Notes: generated from the sequence alone by a model not told the origin. Counted from the first letter of the stretch, positions 47,249-56,178 are shown. The stretch: DNA of 64,000 nt from Paracoccus sp. SMMA_5_TC (GCF_009696685.2 NZ_CP102355.1:1847501-1911500), one strand, 5' to 3'. Made by a program: numbers and translations.

Positions 47249-48135
47249 GCCTGCCCATCATCACCGCCGACCAGCGGCTGGCCGAGACGCGGGGCGTCAA
47301 GGGCGTGATCTTCGGTCCCTCCGGGATCGGCAAGACCAGCCTGCTCTGGACGCTCGAAGCCTCGACCACGCTGTTCTTCGACCTCGAGGCGGGCGACCTC
47401 GCCATCGAGGGGCTCCATATCGACGTGGTCCGGCCGCGCACCTGGAGGGAGTGTCGCGATTTCGCGGTCTTCATCGGCGGCCCGAACCCGGCGCTGCGGC
47501 CGGAACAGCCCTACAGCCAGGCGCATTTCGACGAGGTGTGCGGCCGGTTCGGAGATCCGCGCGTCCTCGCCAAATACGACACCGTCTTCATCGACTCGAT
47601 CACCGTGGCCGGGCGGCTCTGCTTCCAGTGGTGCCGCGGCCAGCCCGAGGCGCATTCGGAGAAGACCGGCAAGCCCGACGTGCGCGGCGCCTACGGGCTT
47701 CACGGGCGCGAGATGATCGGCTGGCTGACCCACCTCCAGCACACGCGCGGCAAGAATGTCTGGTTCGTCGGGATCCTCGACGAGAAGCTCGACGACTTCA
47801 ATCGCAAGGTCTTCGTCCCGCAGATCGACGGCGCGAAGACCGGTCTCGAGCTGCCCGGCATCGTCGATCAGGTCATCACCATGGCCAGCCTGCCGGACGA
47901 GCGGAACCGGCCCCAGCGCGCCTTCGTCTGCCAGACGTTGAACCCGTGGGGCTACCCGGCCAAGGACCGCTCCGGCCGCCTCGACCTCGTCGAAGAGCCC
48001 CATCTCGGCCGGCTGATGGAGAAGATCCGCGGCCCGCTGATCCCTGCGGAACGGCGGCTGACCTATGCGCCGCCGCAGCTGCCCCCGCCGCCCGGTCCGA
48101 CGGCGACCGAAACCCATTCCCATCCCACAAACTGA
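47245..48135 (+). CDS. Sak4-like ATP-binding recombination protein
   Basis: A 296-residue RecA-like P-loop protein. Walker A is GVIFGPSGIGKTSLLWTLEA (about residue 25), LFFDLEAGDLAIEGL follows, and Walker B is YDTVFIDSITVAGR. LTHLQHTRGKNVWFVGILDE and FNRKVFVPQIDGAKTGLELP are typical of phage Sak4-type ATPases that promote single-strand annealing. The tail is Pro rich. The GTG start overlaps the upstream TGA. It pairs with the following gene, which probably encodes the single-strand DNA binding partner. Confidence 0.8.
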   Translation: MSLPIITADQRLAETRGVKGVIFGPSGIGKTSLLWTLEASTTLFFDLEAGDLAIEGLHIDVVRPRTWRECRDFAVFIGGPNPALRPEQPYSQAHFDEVCGRFGDPRVLAKYDTVFIDSITVAGRLCFQWCRGQPEAHSEKTGKPDVRGAYGLHGREMIGWLTHLQHTRGKNVWFVGILDEKLDDFNRKVFVPQIDGAKTGLELPGIVDQVITMASLPDERNRPQRAFVCQTLNPWGYPAKDRSGRLDLVEEPHLGRLMEKIRGPLIPAERRLTYAPPQLPPPPGPTATETHSHPTN

Positions 48136-48148
48136 AAGGACCCGAGCC

Positions 48149-48754
48149 ATGTCCGGTCTCTGGAACGACTTCAACGACGCCCAGTCCAACACCAACCTCA
48201 TCCCCAAGGGCACGCTGGCAAAGGTGCGCCTGACGATCCGCCCTGGCAGTTTCGACGATGCGTCGCAGGGCTGGACCGGGGGCTACGCGACCCGCGGCTC
48301 GACCGGCACCGTGTATCTGAACGGCGAGTTCACGGTCACCGAGGGGCAATATGCCCGGCGCAAGATCTTCACCCGGATCGGGCTCTACAGCCCGAAGGGA
48401 CCGGATTGGGCGAACATGGGCCGCAGCCTGATCCGCGGCATGCTGAACTCGGCGCGCGGGATCTCCGACAAGGATCAGTCCCCGGAGGCGCAGGCGGCGC
48501 GACGGATCGGCGGCTTCGCCGATCTGGACGGGATCGAGTTCCTCGCCCGGATCGACGTCGGAAGCGACGCCATGGGCGAGGAGAAGAACGAGATCCGCGC
48601 GGCGGTGACGCCCGATCATCGCGACTATGCGCAGGTCATGGGGCTCGCGGCACAGCACGGCTACCAGCCGCCCGTGCAGACGGCGCCCCGGCATGCGCCG
48701 GTCCAACAGCCTGCGGCATCGCCGGTGCCGGGCCGTCCCGCCTGGGCGCAGTGA
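48149..48754 (+). CDS. Probable phage single-strand DNA binding or recombination accessory protein
   Basis: A 201-residue protein, MSGLWNDFNDAQSNTNLIPK onward, with a beta-rich middle (GTVYLNGEFTVTEGQYARRK, KIFTRIGLYSPKG) and a Pro/Gln-rich C-terminal tail, a layout typical of single-strand DNA binding proteins and DUF669-like phage proteins. AAAGGA precedes the ATG. Placement between Sak4-like ATPase and helicase genes supports a role in replication or annealing. Confidence 0.6.
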   Translation: MSGLWNDFNDAQSNTNLIPKGTLAKVRLTIRPGSFDDASQGWTGGYATRGSTGTVYLNGEFTVTEGQYARRKIFTRIGLYSPKGPDWANMGRSLIRGMLNSARGISDKDQSPEAQAARRIGGFADLDGIEFLARIDVGSDAMGEEKNEIRAAVTPDHRDYAQVMGLAAQHGYQPPVQTAPRHAPVQQPAASPVPGRPAWAQ

Positions 48755-48761
48755 GGGCGCG

Positions 48762-50426
48762 ATGCTCCTCCGTCCCCGCCAGAAACTCTTCGTGGAGCGC
48801 AGCCTCGCTGCGCTCTCCGCCCGCGACAACACGCTGGGCGTGGCGCCCACCGGCGCGGGCAAGACGATCATGCTCTCGGCCGTCACCGGCCGGATGACCG
48901 GGGACGGCGCCAAGGCCTGCGTGCTCGCGCATCGTGACGAGCTGACCAGCCAGAACCGGGCGAAGTTCGTCCGGGTCAATCCAGACACGGAGACCTCCAT
49001 CGTCGATTCCGCGACCAAGTCCTGGGAGGGCCAGGTCGCCTTCGCCATGGCGCCGACACTGTCACGCGCCGCCAATCTGCAGGCCATGCCGAATCTCGAT
49101 CTGCTGGTGATCGACGAAGCGCATCACGCTGTCGCCGACAGCTACCGCCGCATCATCGCCCGGGTGCGGGATGCCAATCCGGACGCCCGCGTCTTCGGCG
49201 TCACGGCGACGCCGAACCGGGGCGACAGGAAGGGGTTGCGCGAGGTCTTCGACAACGTCGCCGACCAGGTCCGTCTGGGCGAGCTCATCGCCTCGGGCCA
49301 TCTCGTGCCGCCGCGCACCTTCGTCATCGACCTCGGCGTGCAGGAGCAGTTGCGCGCCGTCCGCAAGACTGCCGACGACTACGACATGGCCGCGGTCGCG
49401 GCGATCATGAACCGCGCGACCATCACCGAGGAGGTCATCCGGCACTGGGAGGAGAAGGCAGGGAACCGCCAGACGGTCGTCTTCTGCTCGACCGTCGCGC
49501 ACGCCATGGACGTGGCGACCGCCTTCAACGAGGCCGGAAACCCGGCCGCCGTCGTCCTTGGCGACATGGGCTCCACTGAGCGGAAGATGGTGCTCGAAGC
49601 CTATGCGACCGGCGAGGTGCAGGTCATCGTCAACGTCGCGGTCCTGACCGAAGGCTGGGACCACCCGCCCACCTCCTGTGTGGTGCTGCTGCGGCCCAGC
49701 TCCTGCAAGTCCACGATGATCCAGATGGTCGGGCGCGGTCTGCGCACTGTCGATCCGGCCGAACATCCCGGCGTGATCAAGACCGACTGCATCGTGCTGG
49801 ACTTCGGGATCTCGAGCCTGACCCACGGCACGCTGGAGCAGGATGTCGATCTGGACGGTCGCGATCCTGAGCCGGGTGCGGCCCCGACCAAGACCTGTCC
49901 GGAATGCGAGGCGGAGATCCCGCTCGCCTCGCGCCAGTGCCCGATCTGCGGCCACGCGTTCCTGCGCGACGGGGCGCCGCCGCTCGAAAGCGTCGTCCTG
50001 TCAGAGATCGATCTGCTGAAGCGGTCGAGTTTCGTGTGGGAGGATCTGTTCGGCGACGACGCGGCGCTTATGGCGAGCGGCTTCAACGCCTGGGGCGGCG
50101 TGTTCTTCCTCGAGGGCCGCTGGCATGCCGTGGGCGGCGCCAGGGGACAGCCGACGCGCCTTCTCGGCGTGGGGGATCGGACGGTCTGCCTCGCGCAGGC
50201 CGACGACTGGCTGAACAGATACGAGAGCGATGAGAGCGCCTTCAAGTCCAAGCGCTGGCTGACACAGACGCCGACCGAGAAGCAGCTGCAATACCTCTCG
50301 CCCGCGCAGCGGCAGGATTACGGGCTCACCCGCTATCGGGCGTCCGCGCTGATCACCTTCCAGTTCAACCGCCGCGACATTCGCCGGCTTGTCATGACGG
50401 CCGCGCCCGAGCGGAGGGCGGCGTGA
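48762..50426 (+). CDS. DEAD/DEAH-box superfamily 2 helicase
   Basis: A 554-residue helicase. Motif I is GVAPTGAGKTIMLSAVTG, motif II is LLVIDEAHHAVADSYRR (DEAH), motif III is VFGVTATPNRGD, and motif VI is MIQMVGRGLRTVDPAEHPG. A CxxC...CxxC zinc ribbon (CPECEAEIPLASRQCPICG) lies near residue 385, then a C-terminal region that could bind DNA. It resembles Ssl2/RadD-type helicases found in phage replication modules. The start at 48762 follows the previous stop by 7 bases. Confidence 0.88.
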   Translation: MLLRPRQKLFVERSLAALSARDNTLGVAPTGAGKTIMLSAVTGRMTGDGAKACVLAHRDELTSQNRAKFVRVNPDTETSIVDSATKSWEGQVAFAMAPTLSRAANLQAMPNLDLLVIDEAHHAVADSYRRIIARVRDANPDARVFGVTATPNRGDRKGLREVFDNVADQVRLGELIASGHLVPPRTFVIDLGVQEQLRAVRKTADDYDMAAVAAIMNRATITEEVIRHWEEKAGNRQTVVFCSTVAHAMDVATAFNEAGNPAAVVLGDMGSTERKMVLEAYATGEVQVIVNVAVLTEGWDHPPTSCVVLLRPSSCKSTMIQMVGRGLRTVDPAEHPGVIKTDCIVLDFGISSLTHGTLEQDVDLDGRDPEPGAAPTKTCPECEAEIPLASRQCPICGHAFLRDGAPPLESVVLSEIDLLKRSSFVWEDLFGDDAALMASGFNAWGGVFFLEGRWHAVGGARGQPTRLLGVGDRTVCLAQADDWLNRYESDESAFKSKRWLTQTPTEKQLQYLSPAQRQDYGLTRYRASALITFQFNRRDIRRLVMTAAPERRAA

Positions 50427-50490
50427 ACCATGTCGCGCAAGTCCCGTCCCCGCCCGCAGAGGCTCCGGATCGACCGGGCCGTGATCGCCT

Positions 50491-50850
50491 CTGGCATCCC
50501 GGGCGGTCATTTGCGCGGTCTGCACCGCACGTGCCCGCGGCTTCGGCTGGTTCGATCCCCACCGGCCGCGGCCCCACCGCACCCGCCGCTGGTTCTGCTC
50601 CATGGGCTGCCAGGCGGCCTTCACCCGCAAAGGGAAAGGAGGACTGAGCATGGTCGATTTCACCGAAGAGGAAACCCGGGCGCTGCCCGCCGTCATGCGC
50701 GCGCTCGCGCCCGAGATGGAGCGGATCGGCTGGGACTGGCCGCTGGGCCAGCTGACGCAGAACAACATGCACCGGCTGATCGTTGCCACCATCGAGGCCT
50801 TCCGCGCCGAGATGGCCGAGATCGCCAGCCAGTCGGAGATCCCGTTCTGA
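50491..50850 (+). CDS. DUF6511-like zinc protein, start uncertain
   Basis: The open frame begins after a TGA at 50482-50484 and encodes a cysteine-rich domain (VICAVCTARARGFGWFDPHR, then WFCSMGCQAAFTRK) joined to a helical part (TRALPAVMRALAPEMERIGW). That two-part layout resembles DUF6511 phage proteins. There is no ATG before the cysteines: a CTG at 50491 or ATT at 50509 would be needed. A well-placed AAAGGAGG makes ATG 50650 an efficient start for the last 66 residues only. The upstream part may therefore be decayed. Confidence 0.5.
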   Translation: MASRAVICAVCTARARGFGWFDPHRPRPHRTRRWFCSMGCQAAFTRKGKGGLSMVDFTEEETRALPAVMRALAPEMERIGWDWPLGQLTQNNMHRLIVATIEAFRAEMAEIASQSEIPF

Positions 50851-51616
50851 TGCTGGATTTCAACAAGCGCCCATCCATGGGCGAGAGGATCAATGCAGCC
50901 ATAGATGCCGCCCTGGAGGCCGAGTGTGCTGCCACGCCGCCGCGCGACTATCTCGGGGCGTCGCGGCTGGGCCACGCCTGCGAGCGGGCGTTGCAGTTCG
51001 AATTCGCGGGCGCGCCGAAGGACGAGGGCCAGGACTTCTCCGGCCGGTCGCTGCGGATCTTCGCGATCGGCCGCACGCTCGAGGATCTCGCCATCCGCTG
51101 GCTGCGGACGGCGGGGCTGGACCTCTACACCCGCAAGGGCACCGCCCGGACGGCGAGCAGTTCGGCTTCTCTGTCGCGGGCGGGCGCATCCGCGGTCATG
51201 TCGACGGGATCGTCGCCGAGGCTCCTGCGGCGCTGGGGCTGCGCACCCCGGCGCTCTGGGAATGCAAGACCATGAACGCGAAGAACTGGCGCGAGACGGT
51301 GGCCAAGGGCGTGACCGTCGCGAAGCCCGTCTACGCCGCTCAGATCGCGCTCTACCAGGCCTACATGGAAGGGACGGTGCCGGGCATCTCGGCCGCGCCC
51401 GCGCTCTTCACCGCGATCAACAAGGACACGGCCGAGCTGCACCATGAGCTCGTGCCCTTCGACGCGGATCTGGCGCAGCGCATGTCCGACCGGGGCGTGC
51501 GGATCCTGCGGGCGACGGATGCCGGCGAGCTGCTCCCGCGCATCGCCGCCAATCGCGACTTCTTCGAATGCCGGTTCTGCCCCTGGGCCGGGCGCTGCTG
51601 GGGGCTGCCGGCATGA
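50850..51616 (+). pseudogene. PD-(D/E)XK (RecB/Cas4-like) nuclease, frameshifted
   Basis: Two frames encode parts of one nuclease. The first, from ATG 50850, gives MLDFNKRPSMGERINAAIDA to about residue 97 (LYTRKGT). The second, one base back, gives GGRIRGHVDGIVAEAP, ALWECKTMNAKNWRETVAKG and a C-terminal cysteine cluster (FECRFCPWAGRCWG). Asp and Glu-x-Lys of the active site are all in the second frame. A one-base deletion around 51140-51155 explains the shift. It could also be a sequencing error. Confidence 0.75.
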
Positions 51617-52659
51617 GCGACGACAACATCGTCCATTTCAATCCCTGGCGGGATTTCAACGACGCGGCGCCGTTGCCCGATCCCTTCGCCATCGAACCCG
51701 ACGCGGACCAGATCGCCCGCTTCGTCGATGTCGTCTTCGGCTACTCCGAGGGGCTGATCCCGGTTCGCGGGTTCGTCGACAAGGGCCAGGGCAAGGACGG
51801 CCGGCCGCACAACATCTGGATTGACGCGAACGCCACCGCGCCCGAGAAGCTCGCCACCTTCGCGGGCTGGGCCGCGCGCGAGGGCGCAGCGGTCTACGTC
51901 ATCCCCGGCACGGTGGCGGAAACGGGCCAGGCCCGCGCCGCCGACGTGCTGCAGATGCAGAGCCTCGTGGTCGATCTCGACTCGGGCAACATCCCAACCA
52001 AGCTCGATCATCTCGTCCACCACCTTGGCCGGCCGACCCTGATCGTCGAGAGCGGCGGGCGCACACCCGAGGGCGCGACCAAGCTGCATGTCTGGTGGAA
52101 GCTGACCGAGTCCGCGGAGGGGGCGGACCTCGCCCGGCTCTGCCAGCTTCGGGGCGAGATCGCGCTGAAGGTGGGTGGCGACACGCATTTCCGCTCGGCC
52201 CACCAGCCGATCCGCGTGCCTGGCACGGTCTATCACAAGGGCGGGCTCACCCGGCTCGTCCAGATCCGCGCGGCAGCCGATCTCGAGGTCGACCTCGCCA
52301 AGTTGGCCGAGCGCGTCGCCGACATGCCGCCGATGCCCGGCGTCGGCATGGCCACGGCCGAACCCCGTGAGAAACCCGCCATCGACGACGTGCTGGTGAC
52401 GCCGGTGCATGAGGGCGGCGCGGACGAATGGTCCCGCTTCGAGGGGGCGTCGGCCGCCATCGGCTATTTCCTGCGGCTGGTCCACGAGGGCCGGATCTCG
52501 ATGGACGAGGGCTGGACGGCGATCTGCGGCTACAACGCCGCGATGCTGCGCCCCGCCTGGCCGCTCGACCGGCCTGTTCCCCGCACACGCGGGGATGAAC
52601 CGGCATATAAGCAGCGCCTGCGCGATGAGGCGGACTGTTCCCCGCACACGCGGGGATGA
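51613..52659 (+). pseudogene. Phage primase/replication protein, truncated by the CRISPR array
   Basis: The protein begins MSDDNIVHFNPWRDFNDAAP. It has a primase-polymerase-like region: SLVVDLDSGNIPTKLDHLVH, PTLIVESGGRTPEGATKLHV, HQPIRVPGTVYHKGGLTRLV. About 320 residues are native-looking, to position 52573. The next codons read straight through the first CRISPR repeats and stop at 52659. A helicase or C-terminal domain expected in such proteins is missing. Recognition as primase-like is moderate; truncation is certain from the junction. Confidence 0.65.
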
Positions 52660-52970
52660 ATCGGTCCGGCAGGCGTTCGAGGAATCCGACATATCCTGTT
52701 CCCCGCGCACGCGGAGATGAAGCGCGATCCTGAACTCGCGCATGTCGCGGCGCATCCTGTTCCCCGCGCACGCGGAGATGAACCGATGGTTAAATCCCTA
52801 TGATCTTCTCGGCTATCCTGTTCCCCGCGCACGCGGGGATGAAACGTGCGGCGGCCAGCGTCGGACAGGCGCGCGACTCTGTTCCCCGCACACGCGGGGA
52901 TGAACCGCTGTCGGCAGTCGGGCCGTCTGCTCTGGCTGTCTGTTCCCCCCGCACATGCGGGGATGAAACG
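52574..52970 (+). CRISPR. Leaderless type I-E-like CRISPR array, 7 repeats and 6 spacers
   Basis: Repeats start at 52574, 52635, 52696, 52757, 52818, 52879 and 52940, exactly 61 bases apart: 29-base repeats and 32-base spacers, as in type I-E. The core is CTGTTCCCCGCACACGCGGG followed by GATGAACCG; repeats 3 and 4 carry GCGCACGCGGAG, and repeat 7 has two extra Cs. The terminal repeat on the right is degenerate, so the right end is leader-distal. The left end abuts a phage gene with no AT-rich leader, and no cas genes are in the window. Confidence 0.95.
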
Positions 52971-53007
52971 GTGGGGGTTATCGATAGTGTCCCACTGCCA
53001 AGCGGCA

Positions 53008-53041
53008 AGCACGCCCAGGCGGCTAGCACGCCCAGGCGGCT
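53008..53041. repeat. 17-base tandem duplication
   Basis: AGCACGCCCAGGCGGCT occurs twice with no gap (53008-53024 and 53025-53041). It lies between the last CRISPR repeat and the integrase scrap, and 17 is not a multiple of three, so it shifts any reading frame passing through it. Confidence 0.9.
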
Positions 53042-53146
53042 AGCGCTCCAGTTCCGAGCAACCTGGAGCCGGATCCAAGCCGACGTTTCACGCGCTTCCT
53101 TCAAGGAGAGCGTCGGGAAGTCACCCAAGGTGATCCACAAGCGGCG
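53020..53146 (-). pseudogene. Tyrosine integrase N-terminal fragment (DUF4102 arm-binding domain)
   Basis: The leftward frame RRLWITLGDFPTLSLKEARE, then TSAWIRLQVARNWS, matches the arm-type DNA-binding domain of tyrosine integrases (consensus like LTLGxYPxLSLAEAR). A TAA stop lies directly upstream (53147-53149), and the frame decays into the tandem repeat and CRISPR array. The catalytic domain is absent. It is a relic of an integrated element at this locus. Confidence 0.6.
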
Positions 53147-53400
53147 TTAGTCGCCCCGCTCACGCGGGACTTGAACCTGAAATCGCTTGGCGCCAGAAGG
53201 ATACAGGCGGACATAAAGGCCGTTCCTATCGCTGAGGCGCTCCTTGTCGACGCCGAACCTAGCGGCCGCGAGTTTATTTACGGTGACGGGTATATGTTTT
53301 CCTTTTGGGTGTTACTCAGGTAGGAAAAGGGTATCGAACGGCATCGAGTTTGACTAAGCGCGCATGAGGGGATAAGAGGACTACTGAGGAATAAAATTAT

Positions 53401-54006
53401 TCACAAACAATAACTTGCGATCATTTCGCGACGCCCCCTGAGGCATCGTGCATGGCTCGCTTGAACTTCCTTTGCCTCCGCCATCACATCAATAAAATCA
53501 ATCACTTGCAGTAGATTGTCCGCGATACCCGCCATTAGACCCGCCATCCTGAAAACGCTTGTATGCTGCTGATTGCGACAGAACAGGCCAGGGGCATGGG
53601 GTGCCGCGGGCTTGTCTGCGGGTGGCGTTGATTTGATTTCCCCTGATTTCCCGACCACCCACAGAAAACCCCACAGGGCGTTGCGGAATGTTCTGCGCCT
53701 TGGCAGAAGCTGGCGGACGTGCGGCAGGGACACTTGCGCGGCATAGACCACTATCACGGCAAGTCTTGCAAAAAAAAAGACGCTGATCAGGCCAGGAAGC
53801 ACCGCGTTCCCCTCGGTCCAGAGCTGATCGAGCTTGTGGATCGCAGGTAATATGAGCCACAGGAGATGTCCAGCGAATATTGCTTCAAGGGGAAGCTTGT
53901 GCGGACCATCACATAGCTGTCTGAAGCCATGGGCAGTAAGGGGAAATCCAATTAATTTATAGATAATTAATTGAATAATCTCCAGGGATTGAAATGATCC
54001 GGTTCT
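53401..54006 (-). pseudogene. Start-less membrane protein fragment
   Basis: The minus-strand frame is open from just after a TAA (54007-54009) to a stop at 53401, 201 codons, with no ATG. It encodes several hydrophobic segments (EIIQLIIYKLIGFPLTAHGF, AIFAGHLLWLILPAIHKLDQ, VLPGLISVFFFARLAVIVVY) then a basic stretch (LLPRRRTFRNALWGFLWVVG). The composition is that of a real multi-span membrane protein C-terminal part, possibly glycosyltransferase-like, but I cannot name a family. A GTG at 53802 could initiate the last 133 residues. A run of nine As lies within it. Confidence 0.4.
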
Positions 54007-54034
54007 TTATTGCCGCGCGCAGGTGTGCCCCGGT

Positions 54035-55153
54035 TTACAGCCAGCAATCCTTGAGGGCCAGATTGTGGTCCAGCAGCACCAGATCGGCCTTGCGGCCTGG
54101 ATGCAACCACCCGTAACGGCGGTCTTGTCCGATGACGCGTGCCGGCTCGGCGCTGGCCATGGCGAGCGCACGTTCAAGGTCAATCCCCACCACCTGCACC
54201 ATGGTGGCGATGGCCTGGGGTAGGGTCAGGTCTGCCCCGGCCAGGGTGCCATCGGCCAAGGTCAGGCGTCCGTCGCGGCGCAGGATACGGCGGCCGCCCA
54301 GGGTCATTTCGGTCATGTCGGTGCCGGCAAAGGCCATGCAGTCAGACACAAGGAACAGCCCCTGGTGGCGGGCCTGCACGGCCAGGCGCACCACCGCCGG
54401 GTGCACATGGATGCCGTCGACGATCAGCCCCGCCGCCGCATCCCCCGACAGCACCGCACCGGCAAGGCCCGGGGCGCGGTGGCCGATCTGGCTCATGGCG
54501 TTGAACAGATGCGTTGCGCAGCGCGCGCCGGCGGCAAAGGCGGCCTGTGCCTGTTCGTAGCTGCAATCGGTGTGGCCCAGGCTGACAATCACGCCAGCCT
54601 GCGACAACTGGGCGATCTGGTCCGGGCTGACCGATTCAGGCGCCACGGTCAGCATCAATGCGGGCAGGCGCCCGGCGGCGTCGCACAGCCGGTTCAGGTC
54701 GTCATCCTGCATCGGCCGGATCAGGGCGGGATCATGTGCACCCTTGCGGCGCGGGTCCAGATGCGGCCCTTCGAGATGCAGACCCAGGAATCCCGGCACC
54801 TCGGCCGCTGCGGCGGCGATGCCCGCCGCCAGCACGGCAGCCGTCGCCTGGGGGGTGTCGGTAATCAGCGTCGGCAGGATGCCCGCCGATCCCAGCCGTC
54901 GATGGGCGGCGCAGATATGGCGCAACGCGGCGACATCGGTGCGGCCATCGACCATGAGCCCACCGCCGCCGTTCACCTGCAGATCCAGAAAGCCGGGGGC
55001 AAGGATGCCGGACAGTCGGCGAACCGTCCCTTGCGGCGCCTCGGCGGCAGGCAGCAGGGCCGAAATCGCGCCATCCTCGATCACCAGCGCATGATCGTCC
55101 AGCAGTCGCGCGCCGTCAAAGATGCGGGCGCCGGTCAGAATCTCGGGCGCCAT
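54035..55153 (-). CDS. nagA: N-acetylglucosamine-6-phosphate deacetylase
   Basis: A 372-residue amidohydrolase that converts GlcNAc-6-phosphate to glucosamine-6-phosphate and acetate. Metal and substrate residues are visible in GFLDLQVNGGGGLMVDG, LGLHLEGPHLDPRRKGAHD, VIVSLGHTDCSYEQAQAAF, CATHLFNAMSQ and LVSDCMAFAGT (catalytic Asp). The length is normal for the family. It is the last gene of the leftward operon; its start overlaps the stop of the SIS-domain gene. Its product feeds the deaminase encoded next to it. Confidence 0.95.
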   Translation of the reverse strand: MAPEILTGARIFDGARLLDDHALVIEDGAISALLPAAEAPQGTVRRLSGILAPGFLDLQVNGGGGLMVDGRTDVAALRHICAAHRRLGSAGILPTLITDTPQATAAVLAAGIAAAAAEVPGFLGLHLEGPHLDPRRKGAHDPALIRPMQDDDLNRLCDAAGRLPALMLTVAPESVSPDQIAQLSQAGVIVSLGHTDCSYEQAQAAFAAGARCATHLFNAMSQIGHRAPGLAGAVLSGDAAAGLIVDGIHVHPAVVRLAVQARHQGLFLVSDCMAFAGTDMTEMTLGGRRILRRDGRLTLADGTLAGADLTLPQAIATMVQVVGIDLERALAMASAEPARVIGQDRRYGWLHPGRKADLVLLDHNLALKDCWL

Positions 55154-56178
55154 CAGACCGTCTCCGTGACCTTGCGCAGGTGAGGAGGGGTGTCCGGGTC
55201 AAAGCCGCGCCGGCGCGCCAGCCCCTCGATAAAGGCATAGAAACCGGCGATGGTGACCAGTGGCGCGACCAGCGGATGCAGATCCCCGACTGAGGGCAGG
55301 GTGACGGCGCCGCCGACCTCGGTGCCGGTGACGAACACATCAGCCCCCTGCGCCGCCAGCCGCTCGGCCGTGGCCTTCAGCTGCGGCAGTGCCGCATCCT
55401 CGATCCCCAGGGCCAGCACCGGAAAGCTGGCCTGCACGATGGCGGCCGGACCATGCAGCACCTCGGCCGCGGAATAGGCCTCGGCGTGCAGGCCGCAGGT
55501 TTCCTTGAACTTCAGCGCCGCCTCGCAGGCGATGGCAAAGCCGGGGCCGCGGCCCAGCACAAAGGCGGAATTGGCCCGCGCCAGCCGCGCCGACAGCGCC
55601 GACCAGTCCAGGTTGATCGCCTGGGCGAAGGCGTCGGGCAGGCCGGCCACCGCATCCTGCAGGGCGTGATCCTCGCGCCATTCGGCCAGCAGGGACAGAC
55701 CCGCCAGCACCGAGGTGACGAAGGTCTTGGTGGCGGCGACGCTTTTTTCCTCGCCCGCCTGCAGCGGCAGGCAATGCGCCGAGGCCGTGGCCATGGGGCT
55801 GTGTTCGAAATTGGTGATGGCAATGGACAGCGCGCCGCCATCGCCGGACGCGCGCATCATCTCGACGATGTCGGGGCTGCGGCCCGATTGCGAAATGCCC
55901 AGGCAGGCCGCCTTGCCCAGCCGCAGCGGCCGGCGATAAATCGAGGCGATGGACGGCCCGACCGAGGCGACCGGCACCCCGGCCTCAAGCTCGATGGCGT
56001 ATTTCAGGTAGGTGGCGGCATGATCGGACGACCCGCGCGCGACCGTGACCACCAGATCGGGATCCTTGCGGCGCAGGGCTGCGGCGGCGTCCAGCACCAT
56101 CTGGCGCGACTGATCCAGAAAGCGCGCGGCTGCCTGGGGGATTTCGGCCACTTCGCGGGCCATGTGGGTCTGGGTCAT
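55153..56178 (-). CDS. SIS-domain glucosamine-6-phosphate deaminase (NagB-II/AgaS-like)
   Basis: A 341-residue double SIS-domain sugar isomerase resembling the isomerase half of GlmS. Sugar-phosphate loops are ARGSSDHAATYLKYAIE (residue 47), GISQSGRSPDIVEMM, and in the second domain LGRGPGFAIACEAALKFKET and AEAYSAAEVLHGP. The glutaminase domain of GlmS is absent, so it is expected to deaminate glucosamine-6-phosphate to fructose-6-phosphate. The operon with nagA supports this. Confidence 0.88.
   Translation of the reverse strand: MTQTHMAREVAEIPQAAARFLDQSRQMVLDAAAALRRKDPDLVVTVARGSSDHAATYLKYAIELEAGVPVASVGPSIASIYRRPLRLGKAACLGISQSGRSPDIVEMMRASGDGGALSIAITNFEHSPMATASAHCLPLQAGEEKSVAATKTFVTSVLAGLSLLAEWREDHALQDAVAGLPDAFAQAINLDWSALSARLARANSAFVLGRGPGFAIACEAALKFKETCGLHAEAYSAAEVLHGPAAIVQASFPVLALGIEDAALPQLKATAERLAAQGADVFVTGTEVGGAVTLPSVGDLHPLVAPLVTIAGFYAFIEGLARRRGFDPDTPPHLRKVTETV

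Noticed and set aside
50423..50647. A 74-codon frame starting MNHVAQVPSPP
   Set aside because: Pro/Ala/Arg-rich composition without domain; the competing frame has the conserved cysteine pattern.
52603..52939. Spacer matches to phage genes in this window
   Set aside because: No obvious long match was seen by eye, but a proper alignment search was not possible, so no self-targeting claim is made.
53951..53971. Perfect hairpin ATTAATT-N7-AATTAAT downstream of nagA
   Set aside because: It lacks GC pairs and a T run for a terminator, and it falls inside an open membrane-protein-like frame; kept only as a note.
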